Positions 44,607-53,780 of a DNA stretch of 64,000 nt are shown here, piece after piece (position 1 is the first letter of the stretch; each line of letters starts with the position of its first letter). The translations under genes and the position numbers were made by a program. The notes under the pieces were generated by a model. That model worked only from the letters and a program-made list of their open reading frames with translations, made no database searches and had not been told where the DNA came from. Source of the stretch: Azospirillaceae bacterium (lineage in GTDB: Bacteria; Pseudomonadota; Alphaproteobacteria; Azospirillales; Azospirillaceae); contig JARLIO010000041.1 of assembly GCA_031291675.1 (NCBI GenBank), forward strand, positions 62,001 through 126,000. The letters run 5' to 3'.

Positions 44607-45818
44607 ATGACCGAACTCCCCCTCGCCTCCCCGGCCGACACCGCCACGGTTTCCGCGTCCGAACGCGCCGATATCCTGTGGTTTCTGCCGACCCATGGCG
44701 ATGGCCGCCATCTTGGCTCCCAGATCGGCGCGCGCCACATCACATTGAACTATTTGAGCCAGATCGCGACCGCTGCCGATGAACTCGGCTATTACGGCGT
44801 GCTGCTGCCGACCGGAAAATCCTGCGAGGATTCGTGGGTTATTGCCTCGGCCATGGTCCCTTTGACCCGGCGGTTGCGGTTTCTGGTCGCGGTCCGGCCC
44901 GGTCTGTCGGAACCGTCGATGACCGCTCGAATGGCGGCAACGTTCGACCGGTTGTCCGGCGGTCGCCTGCTCGTCAATGTCGTTGCCGGTGGTGACCCCG
45001 GCGAGTTGCAGGGCGACGGCGTCTGGCTCGACCATCAGCAACGCTATCAGGCGACGGATGAATATTTGACGGTGTGGCGCCGTCTGCTGGCCGGGGAGAC
45101 GGTCAGCTTCACCGGCGACCATGTCTGCATTGAGAACGGCAAGCTGCTCTATCCGCCGGTCCAGCAACCCTATCCACCGCTTTATTTCGGCGGCTCGTCC
45201 GCTGCCGGACAGGCGGTCGCCGCGCGTCATGCCGACGTCTATCTGACCTGGGGCGAACCTCCGGCGGCCGTCGCAGAGAAAATCGCCGCCGCCCGCGCTG
45301 CCGCGGCGGCCCAGGGCCGCACCCTCCGCTTTGGCATCCGTCTGCACGTCATTGTCCGTGAACAGGCCGACGAGGCCTGGCGCGCCGCCGACGATCTGAT
45401 TCGCCACCTCGATGACGAGGCGATCGCCACGGCACAACGGGCGTTCGCCGGGTTTGATTCCGTCGGTCAGCAGCGCATGGCAAAGTTGCATGGTGGGCGT
45501 CGTGATCGCCTGGTGGTTAGCCCCAATCTGTGGGCTGGTGTCGGCCTGGTCCGCGGTGGTGCCGGAACCGCACTGGTTGGCGACCCCCATCAGATCGCGG
45601 CACGAATGAAGGAGTATATGGCCCTGGGGATCGACCGCTTCATCCTGTCGGGCTATCCGCACCTTGAGGAATGCTATCGATTCGCCGAACTCGTGTTCCC
45701 GCTGCTGCCGCTTCAGGCGACGACCGGCAACGACTGGGGCCCGGCCCGCCATGGCGGCCCGTTCGGTGAAGTCATCGCCAACGTCGAAGCGCCGACGGCA
45801 CCGCGTCGCGGCGCCTGA
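44607..45818 (+). CDS. ssuD: FMNH2-dependent alkanesulfonate monooxygenase
   Basis: A 403-residue luciferase-like monooxygenase that releases sulfite from alkanesulfonates using reduced FMN. The SsuD pattern is clear: [20 protein letters not shown] at the start, [43 protein letters not shown] and [27 protein letters not shown]. Length is slightly above the usual 380. No NADPH:FMN reductase gene (ssuE) is seen in the window. ATG 44607 is preceded by a poor ribosome site. A sulfonate importer lies at 23-26 kb and part of another at 62-64 kb. Confidence 0.93.
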   Translation: MTELPLASPADTATVSASERADILWFLPTHGDGRHLGSQIGARHITLNYLSQIATAADELGYYGVLLPTGKSCEDSWVIASAMVPLTRRLRFLVAVRPGLSEPSMTARMAATFDRLSGGRLLVNVVAGGDPGELQGDGVWLDHQQRYQATDEYLTVWRRLLAGETVSFTGDHVCIENGKLLYPPVQQPYPPLYFGGSSAAGQAVAARHADVYLTWGEPPAAVAEKIAAARAAAAAQGRTLRFGIRLHVIVREQADEAWRAADDLIRHLDDEAIATAQRAFAGFDSVGQQRMAKLHGGRRDRLVVSPNLWAGVGLVRGGAGTALVGDPHQIAARMKEYMALGIDRFILSGYPHLEECYRFAELVFPLLPLQATTGNDWGPARHGGPFGEVIANVEAPTAPRRGA

Positions 45819-45826
45819 CTAGGCAA

Positions 45827-46372
45827 TCAGGGACCGCGGATGCCGGTGCGGGCAAACAGCAATTTCAACCGGTTGCCGTACGATACCGAACCGGCCGCCA
45901 TATAGCCGCATTTCTCGGCGACCCGGATCGAGGCCGCGTTCTCCGGCGTGATGATGCAGATCGAGGACTGTGACGCAAGCTGCTGATCGCCCCATGACAG
46001 CGCGGCACGGACGGCTTCGGTCGCCCAGCCGCGGCCCTGGGCCCAGGGCGCGAGCACCCAGCCGATTTCAGGGATGTCATCAAGGCGCGGCTCCATCTCG
46101 CGCTTGAAGTGCGCGAAGCCGACCTCGCCGACGAAACGACCGGAATCCCGGTGTTCGACGACCCAATATCCGAATCCGAGAACCGCCCAATGCCCGATAT
46201 GGCGCAAGAGCCGGGCCCAGGTTTGCTCCCGGGTCAATGGGGCGCCGCCGATGAACCGGGTCACTGCCGCATCGCCCCACATCGCAAAACTGGCATCGAG
46301 ATCGTCCGGGCGATAACCGCGAAGCGTGAGCTGCCCCTCGCTGACGATGGGAATGGTGTTCTTTTCGTTCAC
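45827..46372 (-). CDS. GNAT-family N-acetyltransferase (RimJ/RimL type)
   Basis: A 181-residue acetyltransferase. Typical features are LTLRGYRPDDLDASFAMWGD at the start, GEVGFAHFKREMEP, the acetyl-CoA loop VLAPWAQGRGWATEAVRAAL and a late NAASIRVAEKCGY. GTG 46372 is chosen because GAGGGA lies seven bases upstream; ATG 46420 would add a basic tail. It lies convergent to ssuD with nine bases between stops. The substrate is unknown and no sulfur role is evident. Confidence 0.85.
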   Translation of the reverse strand: MNEKNTIPIVSEGQLTLRGYRPDDLDASFAMWGDAAVTRFIGGAPLTREQTWARLLRHIGHWAVLGFGYWVVEHRDSGRFVGEVGFAHFKREMEPRLDDIPEIGWVLAPWAQGRGWATEAVRAALSWGDQQLASQSSICIITPENAASIRVAEKCGYMAAGSVSYGNRLKLLFARTGIRGP

Positions 46373-46561
46373 GCGGAGGTCCCTCTTCGGCCGCCTGGCG
46401 GCCCCGTCCCCGCGAGGCACATACGAAAAATATCACGGCTGCTCCGACCATGACGAGCGGTTTCGATGATCAACCGTTCGCGAGGCACAAAGGCGTCGGG
46501 GGCGGGGGCGTTCAAGGAACCAGTTTGCAGCCCTCTCGCCTCGCTTTGGAATTTTAATGAT

Positions 46562-46591
46562 TTTAATCGATCGAAATTATAGGTTATAACG
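46562..46591 (+). promoter_or_regulatory. Promoter with a diverged mar-type element before sfnB
   Basis: TTTAAT (46562-46567) is followed by CGATCGAAATTATAGG and then TTATAACG. With a one-base gap this aligns with the mar copy-1 sequence after its -10 box: shared are AATC, GAAATTATA, GGTTATA and CG. The palindromic arms are not perfect here. No good -35 box is present, so an activator may be needed. It lies about 80 bases before the first sfnB. Confidence 0.6.
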
Positions 46592-46671
46592 AGAGGCAAT
46601 CACAGAGTGCCAACGCGCCGTCACGACCAGGCTGCGGCGGCCCTCCCGAAACCACCGGTTATGGAGGCATC

Positions 46672-47916
46672 GTGTCAAAAATCATTTTTCACGCCGGCAG
46701 CGGCGTCGTCCCAGAATTGCCCGCCCGCAGCGCGCCAGCCCGGGTCATCACCTCCGACGCCGAGGCCATCGCCGTCGCCCATGAGGTCGCAGCCCAGATC
46801 GCCCCCGGCGCGTCAGACCGCGACCGCGACGCGGTCCTCGCCCTCGACGAAATCGCCCTGTTCTCGCAAAGCGGACTGTGGGCCATCACCGTGCCCAAGG
46901 ACTACGGCGGCGCCGGCGTTTCCGCCGTGACCCTGGCCGAAGTCACCGCAATCATCGCCGCCGCCGACGCCAGCATCGGGCAAATTCCGCAAAACCACTG
47001 GTACATCGTCGAAGCCCTGCGCCTCGCCGGGACCCCGGCCCAAAAAGCGTTCTTTTTCGGCAGGGTTCTGGAGGGCGACCGGATCGGCAATGCCTTCACC
47101 GAGATCGGGACCCGGACCCCCGTCGATTTCAAAACCACCATCACCCGGCAGGCGGATGGCACGCGCGTCATCGAAGGCCAGAAATTCTATTCGACCGGCG
47201 CCCTTTACGCCCACTGGATCGCGGTCGTCGCCAATGACGAAGACCGCCGCTCGACCATCACCTTCATCCCGCGCGGCACCAAAGGCCTTGAATTGGTTAA
47301 TGATTGGAGCAGCTTCGGCCAGCGCTCCACCGGCAGCGGCACCACGCGGTTTCACGCGGTCACGGTTCCGGAATTCAATGTCATCCCGCATCAGGTCGTG
47401 TTCGATCAACCGACACCGATGGGACCGATCGCGCAGATCATCCAGGCGGCCATCGACACCGGCATTGCCCGCGCCGCCCTGGCCGATACCATCGAATACA
47501 CCCGAAAATATGCCCGTCCGTGGCTTGAGACCAATTTCGAGCACGGTTACGAGGACCCTTACGTGATTGCCGCGGTCGGCGATCTGGCGTTGCGCGTCAC
47601 CGCGACCAACGCGGTGCTGGAGCGGGCCGGGCGATTTGTCGATATCGCGATCGCCGACCCCACCGACCAGACCGTTGCCGAGGCCTCGATTGCCGTCGCC
47701 GAGGCGAAAGTCTTGTCGACCGAAGCGTCGCTGCTGGTCGCCAGCAAACTGTTCGAGTTGACGGGTTCGCGGTCGACACTCAAGGAATTCAATTTTGACC
47801 GGCATTGGCGCAATGCGCGCACCCACACGCTCCATGACACGGTGCGCTACAAATACGTCAATGTTGGCAACTTTTTCTTGAACAACATCAGGCCTCCGCG
47901 TCACGGCGCCCTCTAA
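46672..47916 (+). CDS. sfnB: SfnB-family sulfur-acquisition oxidoreductase, first copy
   Basis: A 414-residue flavoprotein with the acyl-CoA dehydrogenase fold, SfnB/DszC branch, used with flavin monooxygenases to oxidise organosulfur compounds. Family marks are ITSDAEAIAVAHEVAAQIAP, QIPQNHWYIVEALRLAGT, DWSSFGQRSTGSGTTRFH and the C-terminal FNFDRHWRNARTHTLHD. The start is GTG 46672 with ATGGAGG upstream. The catalytic base of true acyl-CoA dehydrogenases is not expected in this branch. The second copy follows after 16 bases and looks like a tandem duplicate. Confidence 0.88.
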   Translation: MSKIIFHAGSGVVPELPARSAPARVITSDAEAIAVAHEVAAQIAPGASDRDRDAVLALDEIALFSQSGLWAITVPKDYGGAGVSAVTLAEVTAIIAAADASIGQIPQNHWYIVEALRLAGTPAQKAFFFGRVLEGDRIGNAFTEIGTRTPVDFKTTITRQADGTRVIEGQKFYSTGALYAHWIAVVANDEDRRSTITFIPRGTKGLELVNDWSSFGQRSTGSGTTRFHAVTVPEFNVIPHQVVFDQPTPMGPIAQIIQAAIDTGIARAALADTIEYTRKYARPWLETNFEHGYEDPYVIAAVGDLALRVTATNAVLERAGRFVDIAIADPTDQTVAEASIAVAEAKVLSTEASLLVASKLFELTGSRSTLKEFNFDRHWRNARTHTLHDTVRYKYVNVGNFFLNNIRPPRHGAL

Positions 47917-47932
47917 TCCGCAGGAGAGAACC

Positions 47933-49183
47933 ATGCCCCTCGATCTGACAACGGCTCCACGGGTCAACTCACCGGAGCCCTTTGCCCCCCGGCCCCGGCC
48001 GACGACACCGCCCCATCGCATCACCAGCGATGCCGAGGCGATCGCCATCGCCCATCGCCTGGCTGCCGAATTTTCCGTGAATGCCGCCTTGCGCGATCGC
48101 GAAGGCATCCTGCCGCTTGACGAACTGGACGCCTATTCGCAAAGCGGCCTGTGGGCCCTCAATGTGCCCAAGGCCTTCGGGGGACCGGCCGTGTCCTATG
48201 CCACCCTGGCCGAGGTGATCAAGATCATCGCCGCCGCCGATCCCAGCATTGCCCAGATCACGCAAAACCACCTCGCCATCATCGGCCAGATCGACCTGGA
48301 TGGCACTGAGGCCCAAAAGCGCACATTCTTCGGCTGGGTCCTGGACGGTCTTCGCTTCGGCAATGCTTTTTCCGAACGCAACAGCAAAACCGTGGCCGAC
48401 TTCGAAACCAGGATCACCTATGCCGATGACGAGGCCATCATCAACGGCACCAAATTCTACACGACCGGTGCTCTGCTTTCCCACATCGTGCCCATCGTTG
48501 CCGTGGATGACGAAGGTCATGGCTTTCTGGCTTTCAGCGAGCGCGATGCCCCGGGACTGACCGTGACCAATGATTGGTCAGGTTTCGGACAGCGCACCAC
48601 CGCGTCGGGCTCGGTGCGGATTGAGAATGTTCGCCTGCCGCGCGACCGCCTGCTGGCGGTGACGGCATTCGATCGTCCCACCGTTGCCGGGCCGGTCTCG
48701 CAGATCATCCAGGCCGCGATCGATCTCGGGATCGGCTACGGGGCGGTGGCCGATACCATCAGTTTCGTCAACACCCGATCACGACCTTGGCTCGACAGCG
48801 GCAAGGACCGCGCCGCCGAGGATCCCTTCACAATCCAGGCGATCGGGGACCTCGAAATCCGCCTGCACGCTGCCGATGCGCTGTTGGCACGGGCCGGGCG
48901 GCTGATCGACCAGGGCGTCACCACACCGACCGAAGAGGTGATCGCCGCAGCAACGATCGCCACCGCCGAGGCCAAGGTCCTGACCACCGAAGTCGCGATC
49001 CTCGCCACCAACAAGCTGTTTGAACTCGCGGGGACCCGCTCGATCCTGGCGGAACACAATCTCGACCGTCATTGGCGCAACGCTCGCGCCCATACCCTCC
49101 ATGATCCGGTCCGGTGGAAATATTTCCACATCGGCAACTACTACCTTAACCACACCAACCCGCCGCGGCATCCCTGGAACTAG
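47933..49183 (+). CDS. sfnB: SfnB-family sulfur-acquisition oxidoreductase, second copy
   Basis: A 416-residue paralogue of the preceding protein. It shares ITSDAEAIAIAHRLAAEFS, QITQNHLAIIGQIDLDGTEA, DWSGFGQRTTASGSVRI and LDRHWRNARAHTLHD. Two copies may form a heteromer or handle different substrates such as sulfones and sulfoxides. ATG 47933 follows CAGGAGAG. A terminator follows at 49201, separating it from the DmoA-like gene, which has its own promoter. Confidence 0.88.
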   Translation: MPLDLTTAPRVNSPEPFAPRPRPTTPPHRITSDAEAIAIAHRLAAEFSVNAALRDREGILPLDELDAYSQSGLWALNVPKAFGGPAVSYATLAEVIKIIAAADPSIAQITQNHLAIIGQIDLDGTEAQKRTFFGWVLDGLRFGNAFSERNSKTVADFETRITYADDEAIINGTKFYTTGALLSHIVPIVAVDDEGHGFLAFSERDAPGLTVTNDWSGFGQRTTASGSVRIENVRLPRDRLLAVTAFDRPTVAGPVSQIIQAAIDLGIGYGAVADTISFVNTRSRPWLDSGKDRAAEDPFTIQAIGDLEIRLHAADALLARAGRLIDQGVTTPTEEVIAAATIATAEAKVLTTEVAILATNKLFELAGTRSILAEHNLDRHWRNARAHTLHDPVRWKYFHIGNYYLNHTNPPRHPWN

Positions 49184-49200
49184 GCGTCGGACCGGGAGAC

Positions 49201-49233
49201 ACACGGCGGGGGAGGTCCCCGCCCTGTGTTTTT
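49201..49233 (+). terminator. Rho-independent terminator after the sfnB pair
   Basis: A GC-rich stem formed by GGCGGGG and CCCCGCC, extended by an ACAC/GTGT pair, ends in TTTTT at 49229-49233. It lies 18 bases after the second sfnB stop. Confidence 0.8.
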
Positions 49234-49288
49234 CGTGCACAATTGCTTCCGGAAGCCGATGGCTCCAGCGATCAATCAAAACAATCTT

Positions 49289-49306
49289 TATAATCGATCT
49301 ATATAC
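49289..49306 (+). promoter_or_regulatory. Possible promoter of the DmoA-like/Liv operon
   Basis: TATAAT (49289-49294) followed by CGATCTATATAC, about 135 bases before the DmoA-like ATG. AATC at this place recurs in the mar and sfnB promoters, and AATC-(G/T)-ATCTAT recurs at 19767 before the MetQ-like gene. No clear -35 box, so activator dependence is suspected. Confidence 0.45.
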
Positions 49307-49431
49307 TTGACTATGTGTCGCGGAGCCGCTTCAATCACTGCGGCAACATACCGCATCACCCGGGGGAACCAGACACCAGAAGCCCGACCCGCGTTCCCCA
49401 TTGCCACCGACATCGCCCAACGGAGCTCGCC

Positions 49432-50886
49432 ATGACGCGCACGATCCGCTTTAACGCCTTTGACATGAATTGTGTCGGCCACCAGTCCCCAGGCCTGTGG
49501 GCCCACCCGCGGGATCGCTCATGGCAGTACAAAGATCTCGAATACTGGACTGATCTCGCAAAGACCCTGGAGCGGGGTATTTTTGATGGCATCTTCATCG
49601 CCGATGTCATCGGATATTACGATGTATACAAAGGATCGAATTTTCACGCGATCCAACAGGCGGCACAGATTCCGGTCAATGATCCGCTCCAGCTTGCGGC
49701 ACCGATCGCCCAGGCAACCGAGCATCTGGGCATCGGGATCACCGCCTCGACCTCATTCGAGCACCCCTACACCTTCGCCCGCCGGCTTTCGACCGCCGAC
49801 CACCACACCAAGGGCCGGGTCGGCTGGAACATCGTGACGTCGTACCTGGAGAGCGGCGCCCGCAACATCGGCCAGGGCGGGTTGAAGCGCCACGACAACC
49901 GCTATGAAGTCGCGGCCGAATATGTCGAAGTCCTCTACAAGCTATTCGAAGGTAGCTGGGAAGCCGGTGCCGTGGTGCGCGATCGCGAAAAGCGTGTCTT
50001 CACGATCCCCGAGAAGGTCCATGAGATTGGACACAAAGGCAAATTCTTCGAGGTCCCCGGCTATCATCTGTGCGAGCCCTCGCCGCAGCGCACGCCGGTG
50101 CTCTACCAGGCCGGCGCGTCCGGTCCCGGCAAGGCCTTCGCAGCGCAGCACGCCGAGTGCGTTTTCGTCGCCGCACCGACCAAATCCATGCTCAAGGCCT
50201 ATGTCACCGACATTCGCCGTCAGGCCGCCGCCGCCGGCCGCGACGCCAGCAGGCTGCTGATCTATAACCTAACCACGGTCATCGTTGACGAAACCGATGA
50301 CAAGGCCCAGGCCAAATTCAAGGAATACCAGTCCTATACCTCGTATGACGGCTCGCTGGTATTCCTATCGGGCTGGAGCGGCATCGATTTCGGCCAATAT
50401 GCACCCACCGACCTGATCCGGAAGGTCGAAACCAACGCCATCGTTTCGGTTGTCGAGCATTTCGCCGGCGGCGACAAGAGCTGGACGATGGAGGAACTGG
50501 CCTTGTGGGGCGGCATCGGCGGCCTGGGTCCGGTCTTCGTCGGCTCCCCCTCGACGGTCGCCGATATCCTGGAAGGCTGGGTCGAGGACACCGGTGTCGA
50601 CGGTTTCAACCTGGCCTATGCCGTAACCCCCGAAAGCTTCGAGGACGTCACCAACCACCTGGTCCCGGAACTTCAAAAACGCGGCGTCTACCCAAAGGCC
50701 TACCAGCCTGGAACCTTGCGCGAAAAGCTGTTCGGCGCCGGTCCCTTGCTGCCGGAGAACCATCCCGCGGCCGGCTATCGTGACATCGAAGCCGTGAAGC
50801 GCCGTGATCGCGAACGGGAGCGCACCGCAGCCGAACCCGGTCAACCACGTCACGAAACCGCGAGCCTCGAAGCCGTGGCGGGATAA
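49432..50886 (+). CDS. DmoA/NtaA-family FMN-dependent monooxygenase
   Basis: A 484-residue luciferase-like monooxygenase of the branch that includes dimethyl sulfide monooxygenase DmoA, DszA and NtaA. Family marks are FNAFDMNCVGHQSPGLWAHP at the start, GIFDGIFIADVIGYYDVYKG, TKGRVGWNIVTSYLESGARN and PSPQRTPVLYQAGASGPGK. The length matches DmoA. It would use reduced FMN and O2 to cleave a C-S bond. ATG 49432 lies just after CGGAGCTCGCC. It is followed six bases later by livG, so this enzyme and the importer form one operon, suggesting the importer carries its substrate. The paralogue at 18367 is frameshifted. Confidence 0.88.
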   Translation: MTRTIRFNAFDMNCVGHQSPGLWAHPRDRSWQYKDLEYWTDLAKTLERGIFDGIFIADVIGYYDVYKGSNFHAIQQAAQIPVNDPLQLAAPIAQATEHLGIGITASTSFEHPYTFARRLSTADHHTKGRVGWNIVTSYLESGARNIGQGGLKRHDNRYEVAAEYVEVLYKLFEGSWEAGAVVRDREKRVFTIPEKVHEIGHKGKFFEVPGYHLCEPSPQRTPVLYQAGASGPGKAFAAQHAECVFVAAPTKSMLKAYVTDIRRQAAAAGRDASRLLIYNLTTVIVDETDDKAQAKFKEYQSYTSYDGSLVFLSGWSGIDFGQYAPTDLIRKVETNAIVSVVEHFAGGDKSWTMEELALWGGIGGLGPVFVGSPSTVADILEGWVEDTGVDGFNLAYAVTPESFEDVTNHLVPELQKRGVYPKAYQPGTLREKLFGAGPLLPENHPAAGYRDIEAVKRRDRERERTAAEPGQPRHETASLEAVAG

Positions 50887-50891
50887 CGGTC

Positions 50892-51662
50892 ATGGCCGAC
50901 GCTCTTCTCCGGCTTCACGACGTGTCGCTCGCCTTCAAGGGGATTACGGCCCTCAATCGTCTCAGCTTCGACGTTGAGCGCGGCGAGATCTGCGCCCTGA
51001 TCGGGCCGAACGGGGCCGGCAAGAGTTCCCTGCTCAACGTCATCAACGGCGTCTATCGCGCCAATACGGGTGATATCGTCTTCGATGGCGTCCGGTTCGA
51101 GAGGATCCATCCCTTAAAGGCAGCCGATCTCGGCATTGGCCGCACGTTCCAGCACAACGCTTTGTTCGGCCGGCTTACGGTGATCGAGAATGTGCTGGCC
51201 GGGCTTGCACGCCATGGACGGGCAAATTTCCTGGAAAACATCTTTCGGCTCGGCCGGGACCGCGCAGAACGGCGATCCTTTACCACCCGGGCGCACCGTA
51301 TCATCGCCTTCCTTGAGCTCGATCCGCACATCGAAACGGTCGTCTCGACTCTGCCCTATGGCCTGCAAAAGCGCGTGGATCTGGCCCGTGCCCTGGTCGC
51401 GGACCCCAAACTCCTGCTTCTGGACGAACCCATGGCCGGGATGAACCAGGATGAAAAGGCGGAGATGAGCCATTTCGTCAGTGATGTGAACGAAAAGCTC
51501 GGCACCACCGTCGTCCTGATCGAACACGATGTCGGCATCGTCATGGATCTGGCCGATCACGTCGTGGTGCTTGATTACGGCCGCAAAGTCGGAGATGGCA
51601 CGCCCGACGAAGTCCGCAACAACCCCGACGTCATCGCCGCTTACCTCGGCACGGTTCACTGA
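50892..51662 (+). CDS. Liv-type ABC importer ATPase (LivG-like)
   Basis: A 256-residue ATPase of the branched-chain amino-acid type. Walker A is GPNGAGKSSLLNVINGVY, the family insertion GIGRTFQHNALFGRLTV is present, the signature region reads LPYGLQKRVDLARAL, and Walker B LLLLDEPMAGMN. The signature deviates from LSGGQ (LPYGLQ), as is usual in LivG. It lies in a complete five-gene importer set behind a DmoA-like gene. Confidence 0.9.
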   Translation: MADALLRLHDVSLAFKGITALNRLSFDVERGEICALIGPNGAGKSSLLNVINGVYRANTGDIVFDGVRFERIHPLKAADLGIGRTFQHNALFGRLTVIENVLAGLARHGRANFLENIFRLGRDRAERRSFTTRAHRIIAFLELDPHIETVVSTLPYGLQKRVDLARALVADPKLLLLDEPMAGMNQDEKAEMSHFVSDVNEKLGTTVVLIEHDVGIVMDLADHVVVLDYGRKVGDGTPDEVRNNPDVIAAYLGTVH

Positions 51663-51670
51663 GGAAAATC

Positions 51671-52552
51671 ATGAACTTCTTTCTGGAAACGTTGGTAAGC
51701 GGACTGAGTGCGGGCGTGATGTATTCGCTTGTCGCGATCGGATTTGTCCTGATTTACAAGGCTTCCGGCGTCTTCAACTTCGCGCAGGGGTCGATGCTGC
51801 TCTTCGCATCATTGACCTTCGTCACCCTGGTCGAAAAGGGCGCTCCGTTTGGGGTGGCCCTGGGGACAACGGCTCTGGTGATGATCCTGGGAGCCATCCT
51901 GATTGAACGACTGGTGTTGCGACCACTCGTCAATCGCGATGCGTTGACATTGTTCATGGCGACGCTCGGTCTCAGCTTTGTCATCGAGGGCCTGGCCCAA
52001 CTGTTGATGGGATCGGACGTCCATATGCTGGATCTCGGCATCGACGATCTTCCGGTTTCGGTCGGTGGCCTGATGATCAGTCAATTCGATCTCTTTGCCT
52101 CGGGCGCGGCGTTGGCCCTGGTCGCGGTCTTGTCGATCGTCTTCAACAAGACACGCATGGGGATCTCGCTGCGAGCCGTCGCCGATGACACGCTGGCGGC
52201 ACAATCGATCGGAATCCGGCTGCCGGCGATCTGGCGGATCGTCTGGAGCGTCGCCGGGATCGTGGCGCTGGCCGCGGGTCTGATCTGGGGCGCGCGCCAG
52301 GGCGTCCAATATTCGCTGTCACTGGTGACGCTGAAGGCATTGCCGGTTCTAATTATCGGCGGATTTTCCTCGATTGCCGGTGCGATCGTCGGCGGCCTGC
52401 TTGTCGGGGCAACAGAGTCGCTTGCCGATATTTATATCGGCCCCCTGGTTCAGGGCAGCGTCTCAACCTGGTTTGCCTACATCCTCGCCGTCGTTTTCCT
52501 TCTGGTGCGCCCCGCCGGCCTGTTTGGCGACCGCGCGATTGAAAGGGTCTGA
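51671..52552 (+). CDS. Liv-type ABC importer permease (LivH-like)
   Basis: A 293-residue inner-membrane permease with the LivH start (LVSGLSAGVMYSLVAIGFVL) and the NFAQGSMLLFASLTFV segment. Eight hydrophobic stretches are visible. The cytoplasmic loop RMGISLRAVADDTLAAQSIG and the late LIIGGFSSIAGAIVGGLLVG are typical. ATG 51671 comes eight bases after the livG stop with GAGGAAAATC upstream. Confidence 0.9.
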   Translation: MNFFLETLVSGLSAGVMYSLVAIGFVLIYKASGVFNFAQGSMLLFASLTFVTLVEKGAPFGVALGTTALVMILGAILIERLVLRPLVNRDALTLFMATLGLSFVIEGLAQLLMGSDVHMLDLGIDDLPVSVGGLMISQFDLFASGAALALVAVLSIVFNKTRMGISLRAVADDTLAAQSIGIRLPAIWRIVWSVAGIVALAAGLIWGARQGVQYSLSLVTLKALPVLIIGGFSSIAGAIVGGLLVGATESLADIYIGPLVQGSVSTWFAYILAVVFLLVRPAGLFGDRAIERV

Positions 52553-52556
52553 GGCC

Positions 52557-53642
52557 ATGACCGTCGCTTCCCAGATCGCCGACACCCCCGTCCGGGGGGT
52601 ACAGCGCCGAGCCGGCCTGATCGGGCGGCCGCTGGTCCTGATCACGATCGGCCTGGTCGTCGCTTTCGTCGCGATCCCTTTGGTCGCAACTGATTACTGG
52701 TTGAGCTCAATCATCATCCCCACCATCGTGATGGGCCTGGCGGGGCTCGGCCTCAATTTACTGATGGGCTATGCCGGGCTGGTCTCGCTCGGCGCCGCAG
52801 CCTTCATGTCGATCGGCGCCTTCGCCACCTACAACCTGTTGCTGCGGCTGCCGGTGCTGCCCTTGCCGGTCGTCCTGGTGCTGGCGGGCCTGATCGCAGC
52901 GGCGGCCGGCATTCTGTTCGGCCTGCCGAGCCTGCGGATCAAGGGCTTCTATCTCGGAGCCTCGACGCTGGGGGCACAATTCTTCTTCGAATGGCTGTTC
53001 ACCAATTTCAAATGGTTCTCCAACGGCAGCCAATCCTTGACGATCTCGGCACCGCGGCTGGCATTTCTCGGCTGGGATCTGTCCGCCGCGACCGGCCGCT
53101 ATCTCCTGGTGGCCGCCGTCACCGCACTCTTGATCCTGTTGGCATATGCGATTGTCCATAGCCGCGTCGGCCGCGAATGGATGGCGATCCGCGACCAGGA
53201 CACCGCCGCCGCTGTCATCGGGATTCGCATCGGCCGTCGCAAATTGCTGGCCTACGCCATCAGCTCGTTCTTTTGCGGCATCGCCGGGGCGCTCTGGGCC
53301 TTTGGCTATCTCGGGACGGCCGATGCCCACGCCTTCGATCTCGACAAGTCATTCCAGGTTCTCTTCATTGTTCTGATCGGCGGCACGGCAACCCTATTCG
53401 GTAGTTTCTTCGGCGCCGCTTTCATCGTCCTGACGCCCATCCTGCTCGATCGCATCGTGCTGGCAACCAGCCTGACCGCCAGTGCTGACCAGGGTGCGCT
53501 CGCGAACCTGCAACGGATCATCTTCGGCGTCATCATCATTCTCCTTCTGATCAAAGAGCCGGATGGTCTGAGCAGCCTCCTACGCCGTGGCCTCAGCGGT
53601 GTCCGGCGGCGTGACACCGCATCGCGCGCACCCCTCGGCTGA
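52557..53642 (+). CDS. Liv-type ABC importer permease (LivM-like)
   Basis: A 361-residue permease partner of the LivH-like protein. The LivM motif is GLGLNLLMGYAGLVSLGAAA near residue 60, followed by LPSLRIKGFYLGASTLGAQF. The later loop GREWMAIRDQDTAAAVIGIR is conserved. ATG 52557 follows GAGG. The 138 bases to the next gene hold no other gene. Confidence 0.9.
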   Translation: MTVASQIADTPVRGVQRRAGLIGRPLVLITIGLVVAFVAIPLVATDYWLSSIIIPTIVMGLAGLGLNLLMGYAGLVSLGAAAFMSIGAFATYNLLLRLPVLPLPVVLVLAGLIAAAAGILFGLPSLRIKGFYLGASTLGAQFFFEWLFTNFKWFSNGSQSLTISAPRLAFLGWDLSAATGRYLLVAAVTALLILLAYAIVHSRVGREWMAIRDQDTAAAVIGIRIGRRKLLAYAISSFFCGIAGALWAFGYLGTADAHAFDLDKSFQVLFIVLIGGTATLFGSFFGAAFIVLTPILLDRIVLATSLTASADQGALANLQRIIFGVIIILLLIKEPDGLSSLLRRGLSGVRRRDTASRAPLG

Positions 53643-53780
53643 TCCTTTCGATCCATTACCCCCCGCTTGTCTGGTGCCGTGGCGCAATTCGCAGCGCATG
53701 CGTTTCGGTGACCGCCATTGGCCCGCGAGGACGCCGGACCCGCCACAAGATCTGCAAATCTCAACGAAAGGACGTCATTG

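Noticed and set aside
43956-45752. Minus-strand frame of 598 codons opposite the dioxygenase and ssuD
   Set aside because: It is antisense to two well-supported genes and shows no protein family pattern.
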